64,000 nucleotides of DNA from positions 138,117 through 202,116 of the forward strand of contig NZ_BNAS01000003.1 in the NCBI RefSeq assembly GCF_014653785.1, read 5' to 3'. This stretch comes from Promicromonospora soli. Its GTDB lineage: Bacteria; Actinomycetota; Actinomycetes; Actinomycetales; Cellulomonadaceae. Numbering within the stretch: the first letter of the stretch is position 1; each line of letters starts with the position of its first letter. Positions 55,390 to 63,588 of the stretch are shown here, piece after piece. Under the pieces are notes generated by a model. It searched no databases, was not told where the DNA came from, and saw only the letters and a list, made by a program, of their open reading frames with translations. Both the position numbers and the translations under genes were made by a program.

Positions 55390-57459
55390 ATGCAGGCAGC
55401 CGACCTCCCCCTGATCCGCACCGTCTCCCGGCCCGCCGTGCACCCGGACGGCACCTGGGCCATCGTGGCCGTGACTCGCCCCGACCTCGACGCCGACGCC
55501 GCAGTGGGTCAGCTCTGGCGGGTCCCGCTGGTCTCGACAGGCTCGACCAGCGAAACAGGCTCGACCAGCGAAACAGGCTCGACCAGCGAAACAGGCTCGA
55601 CCGCCGATATCGGCGACGGATCCCACCGCCTCACCCGCGGGTTCCGGGACACGGAGCCGCGCTTCTCGCCCGACGGCGCCTTGGTCGCCTTCCTGCGCGC
55701 GGAGCCCCAGGCTGCCCCGCAGCTCTGGGCGCTGCCGGTCGGCGGCGGCGAGGCGGTGCAGGTGACGGACCGCAAGCTCGGCGTGACCGACTTCCGCTTC
55801 TCGCCCGACGGCAAGCGTCTCGCCTTCCTGAGCCGCGAGCCCCAGCCGGGCCGGTACGGCTCTGTCGAGGGCCTGGGGGCCGACGCCGAGGGGCCGCGCC
55901 GCATCACCGAGTGGAGCTGGACACGCAACGGCCTGGGCTACCACCGCGACCGCCCGCAGCACGTGTACCTCGTCGACGTGCCCGACGTCGAGGGCGAGCC
56001 CGTGGTCCAGCCCGCCCCGACGGCTCAGAGCGAGGCGGAGCCCCGCCGTACGGTGCCGGAGCCGCGGCGGCTGACCACGGACGACGTCGACCACAGCGGC
56101 ATCGCCTTCACGCCCGACGGCCGCTCGATAGCCGTCCTCGCCGAGCGCGAGCAGGGTGCGGGCCAGGTGCCTCGCAGCATCCTGCGCGTGCTGCCGCTGG
56201 GCGCCGGCGCGGAGGGTGGCGGCTCGGAGGTCGAGCTCGGCACGCTCGGCCCGCAGGCGATCGCGTTCGGCGCGGGCGGTGAGCTGTACGTGCTCGCGCA
56301 GGACTACGGCCCCGAGGGCAAGGACTTCGTGGCCCGGAACGCCGCGCTGTACGTGCTGTCCGCGTGGGCCGACCCCGAGCCCCGCCGCCTCACCGACCCC
56401 GAGACGCAGGAGCTCGCCGGGGAGCCCCTCCCGCTGCCGGACGGCGGCGTGCTGCTCGTCCTCGCGAGCCGCGGCACCCAGCAGCTCGTCCGGATCACCG
56501 ACGACGGCACCACAACCCAGCTGACCAGCGGCGACGTCGTCGTATCGGAGTACGGCGTCGGCGGCGGGACGATCGCCGTCGCGTACCGCGACGCGGGCAG
56601 CTACGGCGACCTGGGGGTCGTGGACGTGGTGGCCGACGCCGGGCTAGGCCGTCGGACGGACTTCTCCGCGCCGCTGCGCGCGGCCGGCGTCGTGACCCCG
56701 GCCGAGCTGACCGTCACCGGTCGCGACGGGTATCCCGTGCACGGGTGGGTTGCGGTGCCCGAGGGCCGGGGCCCTCACCCGACGCTGCTGATGATCCACG
56801 GCGGCCCGTACTCCTACTACGACGTGGGGCTGTTCGACGAGACGCAGGTGCTGGTCGACGCGGGGTACGCCGTCGTGTACTGCAACCCGCGCGGCTCCGC
56901 GAGCTACGGGCAGGCGCACGGCCGCACGATCCGGCAGGCCATGGGCACCGTCGACCTGCACGACGTGCTGGACTTCCTGGACGGGGCCGTGGCCGCGGAC
57001 GGGCGCCTGGACGGGTCTCGCGTGGGCGTGCTGGGCGGATCGTACGGCGGGTACCTCACGGCGTGGACCATCGCGCACGACCACCGGTTCGCCGGCGCGA
57101 TCGTGGAGCGCGGGTACCTCGACCCGGAGGTGTTCTCCGGGACCAGCGACATCGGCTCGTTCTTCAGCCAGGAGTACGTGGGCGGGACCCTGGAGCAGGT
57201 GGCCGCGCAGTCGCCGCAGGCCGTGGCCGGTCGGGTGACGACGCCCACGCTCGTGCTGCACTCCGAGCAGGACCTGCGCTGCCCCTTGTCCCAGGCGGAG
57301 CGCTACTACTCGACGCTCAAGCGGCACGGTGTGGAGACAGAGCTGGTGGTCTTCCCAGGAGAGAACCACGAGCTGTCCCGGTCCGGGCGGCCCCGGCACC
57401 GGCAGCAGCGCTTCGAGGTGATCCTCGACTGGTGGCAGCGGCACCTGCCGGTCGGATGA
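55390..57459 (+). CDS. S9-family serine peptidase (prolyl oligopeptidase/acylaminoacyl peptidase type)
   Basis: A 689-residue cytoplasmic peptidase. The N-terminal 400 residues are a WD40/TolB-like propeller (TEPRFSPDGALVAFL, DFRFSPDGKRLAFLSR, GIAFTPDGRSIAVLAE). The C-terminal alpha/beta hydrolase has Ser551 in GGSYGG, Asp628 in HSEQDLRCP and His660 in GENHE. It removes short or acylated peptides. Residues about 50-71 (repeats of GSTSET) are encoded by an 18-bp tandem repeat and lie in a propeller loop; they are not part of the family and look like an inserted extragenic repeat. The start follows a leaderless-type -10. Confidence 0.9.
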   Translation: MQAADLPLIRTVSRPAVHPDGTWAIVAVTRPDLDADAAVGQLWRVPLVSTGSTSETGSTSETGSTSETGSTADIGDGSHRLTRGFRDTEPRFSPDGALVAFLRAEPQAAPQLWALPVGGGEAVQVTDRKLGVTDFRFSPDGKRLAFLSREPQPGRYGSVEGLGADAEGPRRITEWSWTRNGLGYHRDRPQHVYLVDVPDVEGEPVVQPAPTAQSEAEPRRTVPEPRRLTTDDVDHSGIAFTPDGRSIAVLAEREQGAGQVPRSILRVLPLGAGAEGGGSEVELGTLGPQAIAFGAGGELYVLAQDYGPEGKDFVARNAALYVLSAWADPEPRRLTDPETQELAGEPLPLPDGGVLLVLASRGTQQLVRITDDGTTTQLTSGDVVVSEYGVGGGTIAVAYRDAGSYGDLGVVDVVADAGLGRRTDFSAPLRAAGVVTPAELTVTGRDGYPVHGWVAVPEGRGPHPTLLMIHGGPYSYYDVGLFDETQVLVDAGYAVVYCNPRGSASYGQAHGRTIRQAMGTVDLHDVLDFLDGAVAADGRLDGSRVGVLGGSYGGYLTAWTIAHDHRFAGAIVERGYLDPEVFSGTSDIGSFFSQEYVGGTLEQVAAQSPQAVAGRVTTPTLVLHSEQDLRCPLSQAERYYSTLKRHGVETELVVFPGENHELSRSGRPRHRQQRFEVILDWWQRHLPVG
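55540..55602 (+). repeat. 18-bp tandem repeat inside the S9 peptidase gene, 3.5 copies
   Basis: The unit GGCTCGACCAGCGAAACA occurs at 55540-55557, 55558-55575 and 55576-55593, with a 9-bp partial copy to 55602. The unit length keeps the frame and encodes GSTSET. Bases 55532-55552 match 18 of 21 bases of the extragenic hairpin at 6479-6499. Confidence 0.92.
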
Positions 57460-57472
57460 GAGCATCGACCCC

Positions 57473-57955
57473 GTGCAGATCATCACCTCCCCGCTCGCCC
57501 AGCTCGACGTCGCCATCGCCTATGGGGTCTGGAAGCTGCGCCAGGACGTGTTCGTCGTCGAGCAGGACTGCCCCTACGAGGACCTGGACGGGCGCGATCT
57601 CGAGCCCACCACCGTGCACGTGGTGATGCTCGGGGAGGCGGCGCCCGACTCCGTGTCCGACGGGGGGACCCGCGTGCTGGGCACCGCGCGTGTGCTCGAC
57701 GACGGCGACGCCTGGCGCATCGGTCGTGTGGCCCTGGTCAAGGGGGCGCGGGGCAAGGGCCTGTCCGACGAGGTCATGCGCGCGGCGCTGAAGTACATCG
57801 GCGACGCGGGCGACGACCGCGACATCGTGCTGGACGCCCAGTCGCCACTGACGCGGTGGTACGGCAAGCACGGGTTCGTGACGGACGGGGACGAGTTCCT
57901 CGAGGACGGGATCCCGCACACCCCGATGCGCCGGTCAGTACGCGCCTCGGCCTGA
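57473..57955 (+). CDS. GNAT acetyltransferase, ElaA type
   Basis: A 160-residue GNAT of the ElaA subgroup: LDVAIAYGVWKLRQDVFVVEQDCPYEDLDGRD is the subgroup start, VLGTARVLDDGDAWRIGRVALVKGARGKGLSDEVMRAAL the acetyl-CoA region, and AQSPLTRWYGKHGFVTDGDEFLEDGIPHTPMRR the end. Substrate unknown. The GTG is 13 bp after the peptidase stop, with a weak GAGCAT 7 nt upstream. Its last 21 bp overlap the end of the convergent sugar transferase gene. Confidence 0.88.
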   Translation: MQIITSPLAQLDVAIAYGVWKLRQDVFVVEQDCPYEDLDGRDLEPTTVHVVMLGEAAPDSVSDGGTRVLGTARVLDDGDAWRIGRVALVKGARGKGLSDEVMRAALKYIGDAGDDRDIVLDAQSPLTRWYGKHGFVTDGDEFLEDGIPHTPMRRSVRASA

Positions 57956-59512
57956 TACCACGGCCCGGGCGGTCTGGGCGAGGATGAGCAGGTCCAGGAA
58001 GGGCGTCCAGTTCTCGGCGTAGTAGACGTCGAGCCGGACCGACTCCTCCCAGGACAGGTCCGACCGGCCGGTGACCTGCCACAGGCCCGTCATGCCGGGC
58101 TTGACGAGCAGCCTGCGGCGCATGCGCTCCTCGTAGACCGCGACCTCGTGCGGGAGCGGCGGGCGCGGGCCGACGAGGCTCATGTGCCCGCAGAGGACGT
58201 TGAAGAGCTGGGGCAGCTCGTCGAGCGAGTACCGGCGCAGGACGCGCCCGACGCGGGTGACCCGCGGGTCGGCCCGCATCTTGAACAGCGGGCCGGCCGC
58301 CTCGTTGGCGGCGGCGAGGGTCGTGACGTCCCGGTCCGCGCCGACGTGCATGGTGCGGAACTTGACCATCGGGAATGCGTGCCCGCCCCGGCCGACCCGG
58401 TTCGACAGGTAGAACACCGGCCCCCGGCTGGTGACCGCCACGGCCAGCGTGATGGCCAGCAGGAGCGGCGAGACCAGCACCGTCAGCAGGGCTGTCAGAC
58501 CCCAGTCCATGACCTGTTTCACGGAGAACTTGGGGCCCTCGAACCGCGGGGTGTCCACGTGCAGCAGGGACATGCCGGGGGCGGGGGACACGGTGATCCG
58601 CGGGACGGCGACGTCGGCCAGCTCGGCCGTGAGCATCAGGTCGACGCCGTACCGCTCGAGCTCCCAGCCCAGCCGCCGAACGTCGTCGGCGGTGATCTCG
58701 TGCGAGCTGCTCACCGCTACCGCGCCCGCCCCGATCTCGTGCGCGGTCCGGCCGACCTCGTCGAGGTCGCCCAGGACGGGGACGCCGCTCACCTCCTCGT
58801 CCGGCCGGATGCCGCCCGACGGCAGGCACACCCCGACCACGACGAACTCCCGTTCCGGCGCGCCGTTCAGCAGCCGGACCAGGCGGGCCGCCTGCGGGCG
58901 GTCGCCGATCGCCAGGACGGTGGTCATGCCGCCCTCGCCGCGGCGGCGCCGGCGCAGCAGGTCCTGGCGCCAGGCGTACCGCGACAGGACGAGGCCGACC
59001 ATGCCGAGCGGGAAGGCGACCAGCAGCAGGCCCCTGGCCTCCGCAAACTGGGTGGCCCACGCCACCAGGATGACCACGCTGAACGACTTCCAGGTGGCGT
59101 CGAGGACCTTCTGGTACTCGGTCATGCCGCGGCCGAAGAAGCGCACGTCGTAGGCCCGGCTCGTGGCCAGCGCCGCGAGCCAGACCGCGGCAAGGAGCAG
59201 GGTGGCGGCGGCGTGCATCGGCAGCCCGAGCACGGAGCGCGGGGAGATGGCGTCGAACGCGGCCTGCATCCCGTACGCGGCGATCAGCGCGGTCCCGACC
59301 ACCACGGCGTCGGTGAGCCGCACCCTCGCCCGGTGCTTGGCCTGCCATCCCGTCCGGGTGCGCGGTGTCACCACACGTGGTGATCGGCCGTCGTCTCCGG
59401 CAGGACTCTCTGCAGGGGCGACGTGGCGCGCGCCGAGGCTGTTGTCCGCCGGGAAACCATGCTGCGCGGGAAGTAGGAGGGCTGGCTCACTGTCAACCGA
59501 GTGCGTGGTCAC
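57935..59512 (-). CDS. Polyprenyl-phosphate sugar-1-phosphate transferase (polysaccharide initiation)
   Basis: A 525-residue polyisoprenyl-phosphate hexose-1-phosphate transferase (WbaP/CpsE layout). After a disordered N-terminus come four membrane helices (about 65-175), a CoA-binding-like domain (VLAIGDRPQAARLVRLL), a fifth helix (WGLTALLTVLVSPLLLAITLAVAV) and the catalytic domain with KFRTMHVGAD, LRRYSLDELPQLFNVLCGHMSLVGPRPPLPHEV and KPGMTGLWQVTGRSDLSWEE. It loads the first sugar phosphate onto undecaprenyl phosphate at the inner membrane face. GTG at 59512 has GGAGGGA upstream; the frame continues about 100 codons further without similarity. Confidence 0.92.
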   Translation of the reverse strand: MTTHSVDSEPALLLPAQHGFPADNSLGARHVAPAESPAGDDGRSPRVVTPRTRTGWQAKHRARVRLTDAVVVGTALIAAYGMQAAFDAISPRSVLGLPMHAAATLLLAAVWLAALATSRAYDVRFFGRGMTEYQKVLDATWKSFSVVILVAWATQFAEARGLLLVAFPLGMVGLVLSRYAWRQDLLRRRRRGEGGMTTVLAIGDRPQAARLVRLLNGAPEREFVVVGVCLPSGGIRPDEEVSGVPVLGDLDEVGRTAHEIGAGAVAVSSSHEITADDVRRLGWELERYGVDLMLTAELADVAVPRITVSPAPGMSLLHVDTPRFEGPKFSVKQVMDWGLTALLTVLVSPLLLAITLAVAVTSRGPVFYLSNRVGRGGHAFPMVKFRTMHVGADRDVTTLAAANEAAGPLFKMRADPRVTRVGRVLRRYSLDELPQLFNVLCGHMSLVGPRPPLPHEVAVYEERMRRRLLVKPGMTGLWQVTGRSDLSWEESVRLDVYYAENWTPFLDLLILAQTARAVVSGRGAY

Positions 59513-59794
59513 GCTCGATCCCTCCGGTTCCTGCTGATGGGTTTCTCGACGAGTGCTGTCGGCGGCGCCTTGTCGAACGGGCGGTGCGGCTGGTCGCGGC
59601 TGAGGACAAAATACGGTGAACGAGCGGACAACATGGCGTGAATTGCTATAAGTCACCCGATAATGCTCAAACTTCACCTCTCGGGCGTTCGATATGTTGA
59701 GATAGGCGGATATTTCGCCCGGAGGTAAAGTCCACCCGGAAATCACCCGGTCCGAGATCTCCTGGTTGGTTCCCGCCTGGCACAGTTGGCGCTC
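59513..59794. other. 282-bp divergent control region of the polysaccharide locus
   Basis: No gene. AT content rises at 59640-59730, where GATAAT (59659-59664) and TTGAGA stand out, but I cannot pair them into a convincing promoter. CACCCG occurs three times (around 59654, 59732 and 59744). The region probably holds promoters for both the sugar transferase and the first glycosyltransferase. Confidence 0.45.
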
Positions 59795-61030
59795 ATGACG
59801 ACGGTTCTGCTCACGCACGCCTCAGCAGAGCTCTACGGCTCAGACCTCCAGCTCGTCGAGACCGCGGCGGGATGCGTGGATGCCGGTGCGGACGTCGTCG
59901 TCGTGCTGCCGGACGACGGCCCGCTCGCAGCGCGGATGCGACGTGTCGGGGCGCGGGTCGAGACCCTCGAGGTGCCCGTGCTGCGCAAGTCGCACCTGAC
60001 GCCGCGGGGCACGGTCGCCCTGGGCGTCCGGATGCTGCGAGAGCTGGGCCCGACGGTGCGGCTGATCCGTCGCGTGCGTCCGGACTCCATGCTGGTGAAC
60101 ACGCTCACCATCCCGACGTGGCTGGCGGCCGCCCGGCTCGCCGGCGTCGCGCCTGTGTGTCACGTGCACGAGGCCGAGGCGGCCGTGCCGTGGGCCGTCC
60201 GGGTCGGCCTCGCGGCTCCGCTGCTGCTCGCGCGGGACGTCATCGCGAACTCGGCAACGGCGCGCGACGTCGTCGTGTCGGCCGTCCCGGTGCTGGGGCG
60301 CCGGACGCGTGTGATCTACAACGGTGTGCCAGGTCCTGCGGACACGGTCGACGACGTCGGCAACCGCGTTCTCGGCCCCACCCGCACTGGCGCCGTTCCC
60401 GGTGGCGGCGCCGTGCCGCTCCCGGCGGCCGACGGCGACACGGCTGCGGGTGCTCCGGCGCACGTGGTGCTCGTTGGCCGCCTGTCGCCGCGCAAGGGTA
60501 CTGACGTGGCACTTGAAGCGGTGGCGTTGTTGCGCCGAGCCGGCCGGGACGTGCGGCTGGCGCTGTGCGGGTCGGCATTCGCCGGGTACGAGTGGTTCGA
60601 GCACCAGCTCCGGGAGCGGGCGGGCGAAACGGACCTGATCGGTGCGGTGCGGTTCGTGGGATACGCCGACCCGTGGGAGTGGTTTGCCCGGAGCGACGTC
60701 GTCGTGGTGCCGTCGCTGGTGGAACCGTTCGGGAACGTGGCGGTCCAGGCTCTGCTCGCCGGGCGGCCTGTGATCGCGAGCCGTACGCAAGGGCTCGCGG
60801 AGATCGTGCGGGACGGGGAGACGGGACTGCTCGCGCCGCCCGGCGACGCAGCAGCCCTCGCCGAGGCTGTCGCGGCGCTCCTTGACGACCGGGCGCGAGC
60901 GGCTGCGCTCGCGGAGGCGGGGCGGTTGGACGCGGAGGAGAGGTTCGGGGTGCAGCGGTACCGGGAGCAGATGGGCCGGCTCCTGGTGGTGCGGCGAGCT
61001 GTGGTCCGGACGGTGCTCAGGGAAGGGTGA
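59795..61030 (+). CDS. Glycosyltransferase family 4, surface polysaccharide
   Basis: A 411-residue GT-B enzyme. The N-terminal part has LLTHASAELYGSDLQLVETAAGCVDAGADVVVVLPDDGPLA; the C-terminal GT4 domain has VVLVGRLSPRKGTDVALEAVALLRRAG, RFVGYADPWEWFARSDVVVVPSLVEPFGNVAVQALLAGRPVIASRTQGLAEIVRDGETGLL, the EX7E region. It resembles wall or capsule glycosyltransferases; donor unknown. ATG at 59795 is used; a TTG three codons upstream is possible. It is divergent from the initiating sugar transferase and is followed by a 128-bp AT-rich gap. Confidence 0.88.
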   Translation: MTTVLLTHASAELYGSDLQLVETAAGCVDAGADVVVVLPDDGPLAARMRRVGARVETLEVPVLRKSHLTPRGTVALGVRMLRELGPTVRLIRRVRPDSMLVNTLTIPTWLAAARLAGVAPVCHVHEAEAAVPWAVRVGLAAPLLLARDVIANSATARDVVVSAVPVLGRRTRVIYNGVPGPADTVDDVGNRVLGPTRTGAVPGGGAVPLPAADGDTAAGAPAHVVLVGRLSPRKGTDVALEAVALLRRAGRDVRLALCGSAFAGYEWFEHQLRERAGETDLIGAVRFVGYADPWEWFARSDVVVVPSLVEPFGNVAVQALLAGRPVIASRTQGLAEIVRDGETGLLAPPGDAAALAEAVAALLDDRARAAALAEAGRLDAEERFGVQRYREQMGRLLVVRRAVVRTVLREG

Positions 61031-61146
61031 TTGGGTTAAAAATGGAAACAACCTGGAAATAACCGGGCAATATGCCCTCTGCGTACCCAACTGAACAATA
61101 TGGGTGAACTGGGACTGTTGGGCTGTTCTGCACATCTTGGTCGATC

Positions 61147-61152
61147 TACGCT
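61147..61152 (+). promoter_or_regulatory. -10 box of the DUF1972 glycosyltransferase gene, leaderless type
   Basis: TACGCT ends 6 nt before the ATG at 61159. The gap upstream (61031-61146) is AT-rich and contains GGGCAATATGCCC (about 61065-61077), an arm-5 palindrome. Confidence 0.6.
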
Positions 61153-61158
61153 CCCGCC

Positions 61159-62400
61159 ATGCCTCAGAGAATCCTGCAGATCGCGATGGTCGGGACACGC
61201 GGTGTTCCCGCACACTACGGAGGGTTCGAGACGGCGGTCGAGGAGATCGGGTCCAGGCTCGCGGCGCGCGGGCACCGGGTCCGGGTCTACTGCCGCCGCG
61301 GTCCTGTCGCGCGCGACGGCGCCCCACCGCTCACGCACCATCTCGGCATGGAGCTCGTCACGCTCCCCGCCCTGCGTCGCCGCAGCCTGGAGACGCTGAG
61401 CCACACCGCGCTCTCCGTCGGGCACCTGGCGGCGCGCCGCACCGACGTGGCATTCATGTTCAACGCGGCGAACGCGCCGCTGCTACCGGCGCTGCGCGCT
61501 GTGCGCATCCCGGTCGCCACGCACGTGGACGGGCTGGAATGGCGGCGCGCCAAGTGGGGCCCGACCGGCCGCAAGTACTACCGGGCCGCCGAGACGGTGG
61601 CCGTGGGGCTCTCTGACGCCCTCATTGCCGACGCGCCGGGCATCGCCGACTACTACCGCGACGAGTACGACGTCGACACCCGCCTCCTCAAGTACGGCGC
61701 GCCGGACCTGACCGGGGTCGGGAGCGAACGCCTCGCCGAGCTGCACCTGTCCCCAGGCGGCTACCACCTGGTCGTCGCCCGGTTCGAGCCGGAGAACCAC
61801 GTCGACATGATCGTCGAGGGGTACGTGGCGAGCGGCGCGGTCCGCCCGCTCGTCGTCGTCGGCTCCGCGCCCTACGCGCACGAGTACACCGAGCGGATCG
61901 CGGCGCTCGCGGCGGATGACCCGAGGGTGCGTCTCCTGGGCGGCGTGTGGGACCAGGGACTGCTCGACCAGCTCTACGTCGGTGCCCTCACCTACGTGCA
62001 CGGGCACTCGGTCGGCGGGACGAACCCGTCGCTGCTCCGCGCGATCGGGGGCGGTACGGCGACGATCGCGTACGACGTCACGTTCAACCGGGAGGTCATC
62101 GGGAGCGTGGGCCGGTACTTCCGGACCGCGGACGACGTCGGCCTGCGTTTCGCAGAGGCCGAGAGCGACCCTGCGGGCTTTGCCGACCTGGGCCAGGCCC
62201 TGGCCGAGCGCGCGGCCACGTACGACTGGGACGACGTCGCCGACGGATACGAACAGCTCGCGTTCGACCTCGTAGCACGCAGCACACCAGGTCCGAAGCC
62301 GTTCGCGCGGCGCAAGCACGCCCCGCAGTGGGCGACGGACGTCGACCAACCCGGCGGACCAGCCAGCGCCCGCGCCGGCGTTCCCGCCGAACGATCCTGA
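61159..62400 (+). CDS. DUF1972/GT4 glycosyltransferase (rhamnosyltransferase-like)
   Basis: A 413-residue protein. The N-terminal DUF1972 domain begins IAMVGTRGVPAHYGGFETAVEEIGSRLAARGHRVRVYCR, and the GT-B C-terminal domain has HLVVARFEPENHVDMIVEGYV, VRLLGGVWDQGLLDQLYVGALTYVHGHSVGGTNPSLLRAIGGG. Family members attach rhamnose or related 6-deoxysugars to undecaprenyl-linked glycans. It has its own leaderless-type promoter and is followed at 13 bp by the CDP-alcohol transferase gene, so 61159-64000 is probably one operon. The last 35 residues are a Pro/Ala-rich tail. Confidence 0.88.
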   Translation: MPQRILQIAMVGTRGVPAHYGGFETAVEEIGSRLAARGHRVRVYCRRGPVARDGAPPLTHHLGMELVTLPALRRRSLETLSHTALSVGHLAARRTDVAFMFNAANAPLLPALRAVRIPVATHVDGLEWRRAKWGPTGRKYYRAAETVAVGLSDALIADAPGIADYYRDEYDVDTRLLKYGAPDLTGVGSERLAELHLSPGGYHLVVARFEPENHVDMIVEGYVASGAVRPLVVVGSAPYAHEYTERIAALAADDPRVRLLGGVWDQGLLDQLYVGALTYVHGHSVGGTNPSLLRAIGGGTATIAYDVTFNREVIGSVGRYFRTADDVGLRFAEAESDPAGFADLGQALAERAATYDWDDVADGYEQLAFDLVARSTPGPKPFARRKHAPQWATDVDQPGGPASARAGVPAERS

Positions 62401-62413
62401 GGGGCCAGCCCTG

Positions 62414-63145
62414 ATGAACACAGCCATCCGTGAGCCGTACGGCGAGGTACTCGCCCGACTCGGCACAGCGCAGAAGGGTGCCGCCCGCGGAGCCCCGGCA
62501 TATTCCCGGTTCGTGAACCGCCGCATCGGCAGATACCTCGCGGCGGCCGCGTACCGGGCGGGACTCTCCCCGAATGCGGTCACGGGCGTGAGCGCGCTGT
62601 TCACGTTCAGCGGTATCGCGTTGCTGATCGCGCTGCCGCCCTCGTGGGGTCAGGGTGCGGCCGTCACCGTGCTGCTCGTCCTCGGCTATGCCTGGGACTC
62701 GGCCGACGGGCAGGTCGCGCGGCTGACCGGTCTTGGTAGCCCGGCGGGCGAATGGCTCGACCACGCCGTCGACGCGGTCAAGGTGGTGACCCTCCCGCTC
62801 GCGCTCGCGGTGGGCCTCGCGGTGCATGACACAGCGGCGCCCGCCTGGCTGCTCGTCCCTCTTGTCTCCGCGATCACCAGCAGCGTCCTGTTCTTCGCGA
62901 TGATCTTGACCGAACAGCTCCGCCGGGCGCACGGCGTACAGTCGCAGGCACCGACCGGCGGCCGGTTCCCGTGGCTCCGGTCCGTCCTGGTGCTGCCGAC
63001 CGACTACGGCGTCCTCTGCTGGACGTTCCTGCTGCTCGGTGCGCCGACGGCCTTCCTCTGGGTGTACGCGGCGATCACCGCCTGCACGACAGCGTTCCTG
63101 GGTCTGGCCCTGGTCAAGTGGTTCCGCGAGGTCCGCGACCTATGA
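62414..63145 (+). CDS. CDP-alcohol phosphatidyltransferase-fold membrane enzyme
   Basis: A 243-residue polytopic enzyme with the CDP-alcohol transferase signature DSADGQVARLTGLGSPAGEWLDHAVD, matching D-x2-DG-x2-AR-x8-G-x3-D-x3-D. Such enzymes move an alcohol phosphate from a CDP-alcohol to an acceptor, releasing CMP. In this locus it overlaps a cytidylyltransferase gene by 4 bp and sits among glycosyltransferases, so the acceptor may be a lipid-linked glycan or a polyol, rather than a phospholipid. That reading is inference. The first 45 residues are cytosolic. AGGGG precedes the ATG. Confidence 0.88.
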   Translation: MNTAIREPYGEVLARLGTAQKGAARGAPAYSRFVNRRIGRYLAAAAYRAGLSPNAVTGVSALFTFSGIALLIALPPSWGQGAAVTVLLVLGYAWDSADGQVARLTGLGSPAGEWLDHAVDAVKVVTLPLALAVGLAVHDTAAPAWLLVPLVSAITSSVLFFAMILTEQLRRAHGVQSQAPTGGRFPWLRSVLVLPTDYGVLCWTFLLLGAPTAFLWVYAAITACTTAFLGLALVKWFREVRDL

Positions 63146-63588
63146 ACGTCGTGGGCTACGCACCGGGCGCCTGGGACTTGTTCCACGTGGGCCACCTGAA
63201 CGTCCTGCGGCATGCCCGGGGCAGCTGCGACTACCTGGTGGCCGGGGTGGTCGACGATGAGATGCTTGAGCTCGCCAAGGGGCGCCGTCCGGTGATACCT
63301 GTGGTCGAGCGCGCGGAGATCGTGCGCCACGTCGTGTACGTGGACGAGGTGTTCGTCGAGACGCAGCCCGACAAGGTCGAGACATGGCGCCGGCGGCCCT
63401 TCGACGTGTTCTTCAAGGGCGACGACTGGAAGGGCACGGCCAAGGGGCGTGACCTTGAGCGCAGGTTTGCCGACGTCGGGGTGGAGGTCGTCTACTTTCC
63501 GTACACGGTGCATACGTCCAGCACGGTCCTACGGCGCGCGCTCGAGCTGCTCGAGGGCGATGTGACCGGCAGGAGCGAGGTGCTGTGA
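63142..63588 (+). CDS. Cytidylyltransferase, glycerol-3-phosphate/TagD-like
   Basis: A 148-residue nucleotidyltransferase of the TagD/ethanolamine-phosphate type. The HxGH motif is His15-Val-Gly-His18 in GAWDLFHVGHLNVLRHA, and the second nucleotide motif near residue 130 is TVHTSSTVLRRALELL. DVFFKGDDWKGTAKG is typical of glycerol-3-phosphate cytidylyltransferases. It would make a CDP-alcohol for the enzyme encoded just upstream, with which it overlaps (ATGA). The exact alcohol phosphate (glycerol, ribitol, ethanolamine) cannot be fixed from sequence. Confidence 0.88.
   Translation: MNVVGYAPGAWDLFHVGHLNVLRHARGSCDYLVAGVVDDEMLELAKGRRPVIPVVERAEIVRHVVYVDEVFVETQPDKVETWRRRPFDVFFKGDDWKGTAKGRDLERRFADVGVEVVYFPYTVHTSSTVLRRALELLEGDVTGRSEVL

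Noticed and set aside
59513-59818. N-terminal extension of the initiating sugar transferase
   Set aside because: It would overlap the divergent glycosyltransferase start; GTG at 59512 has a good GGAGGGA site.
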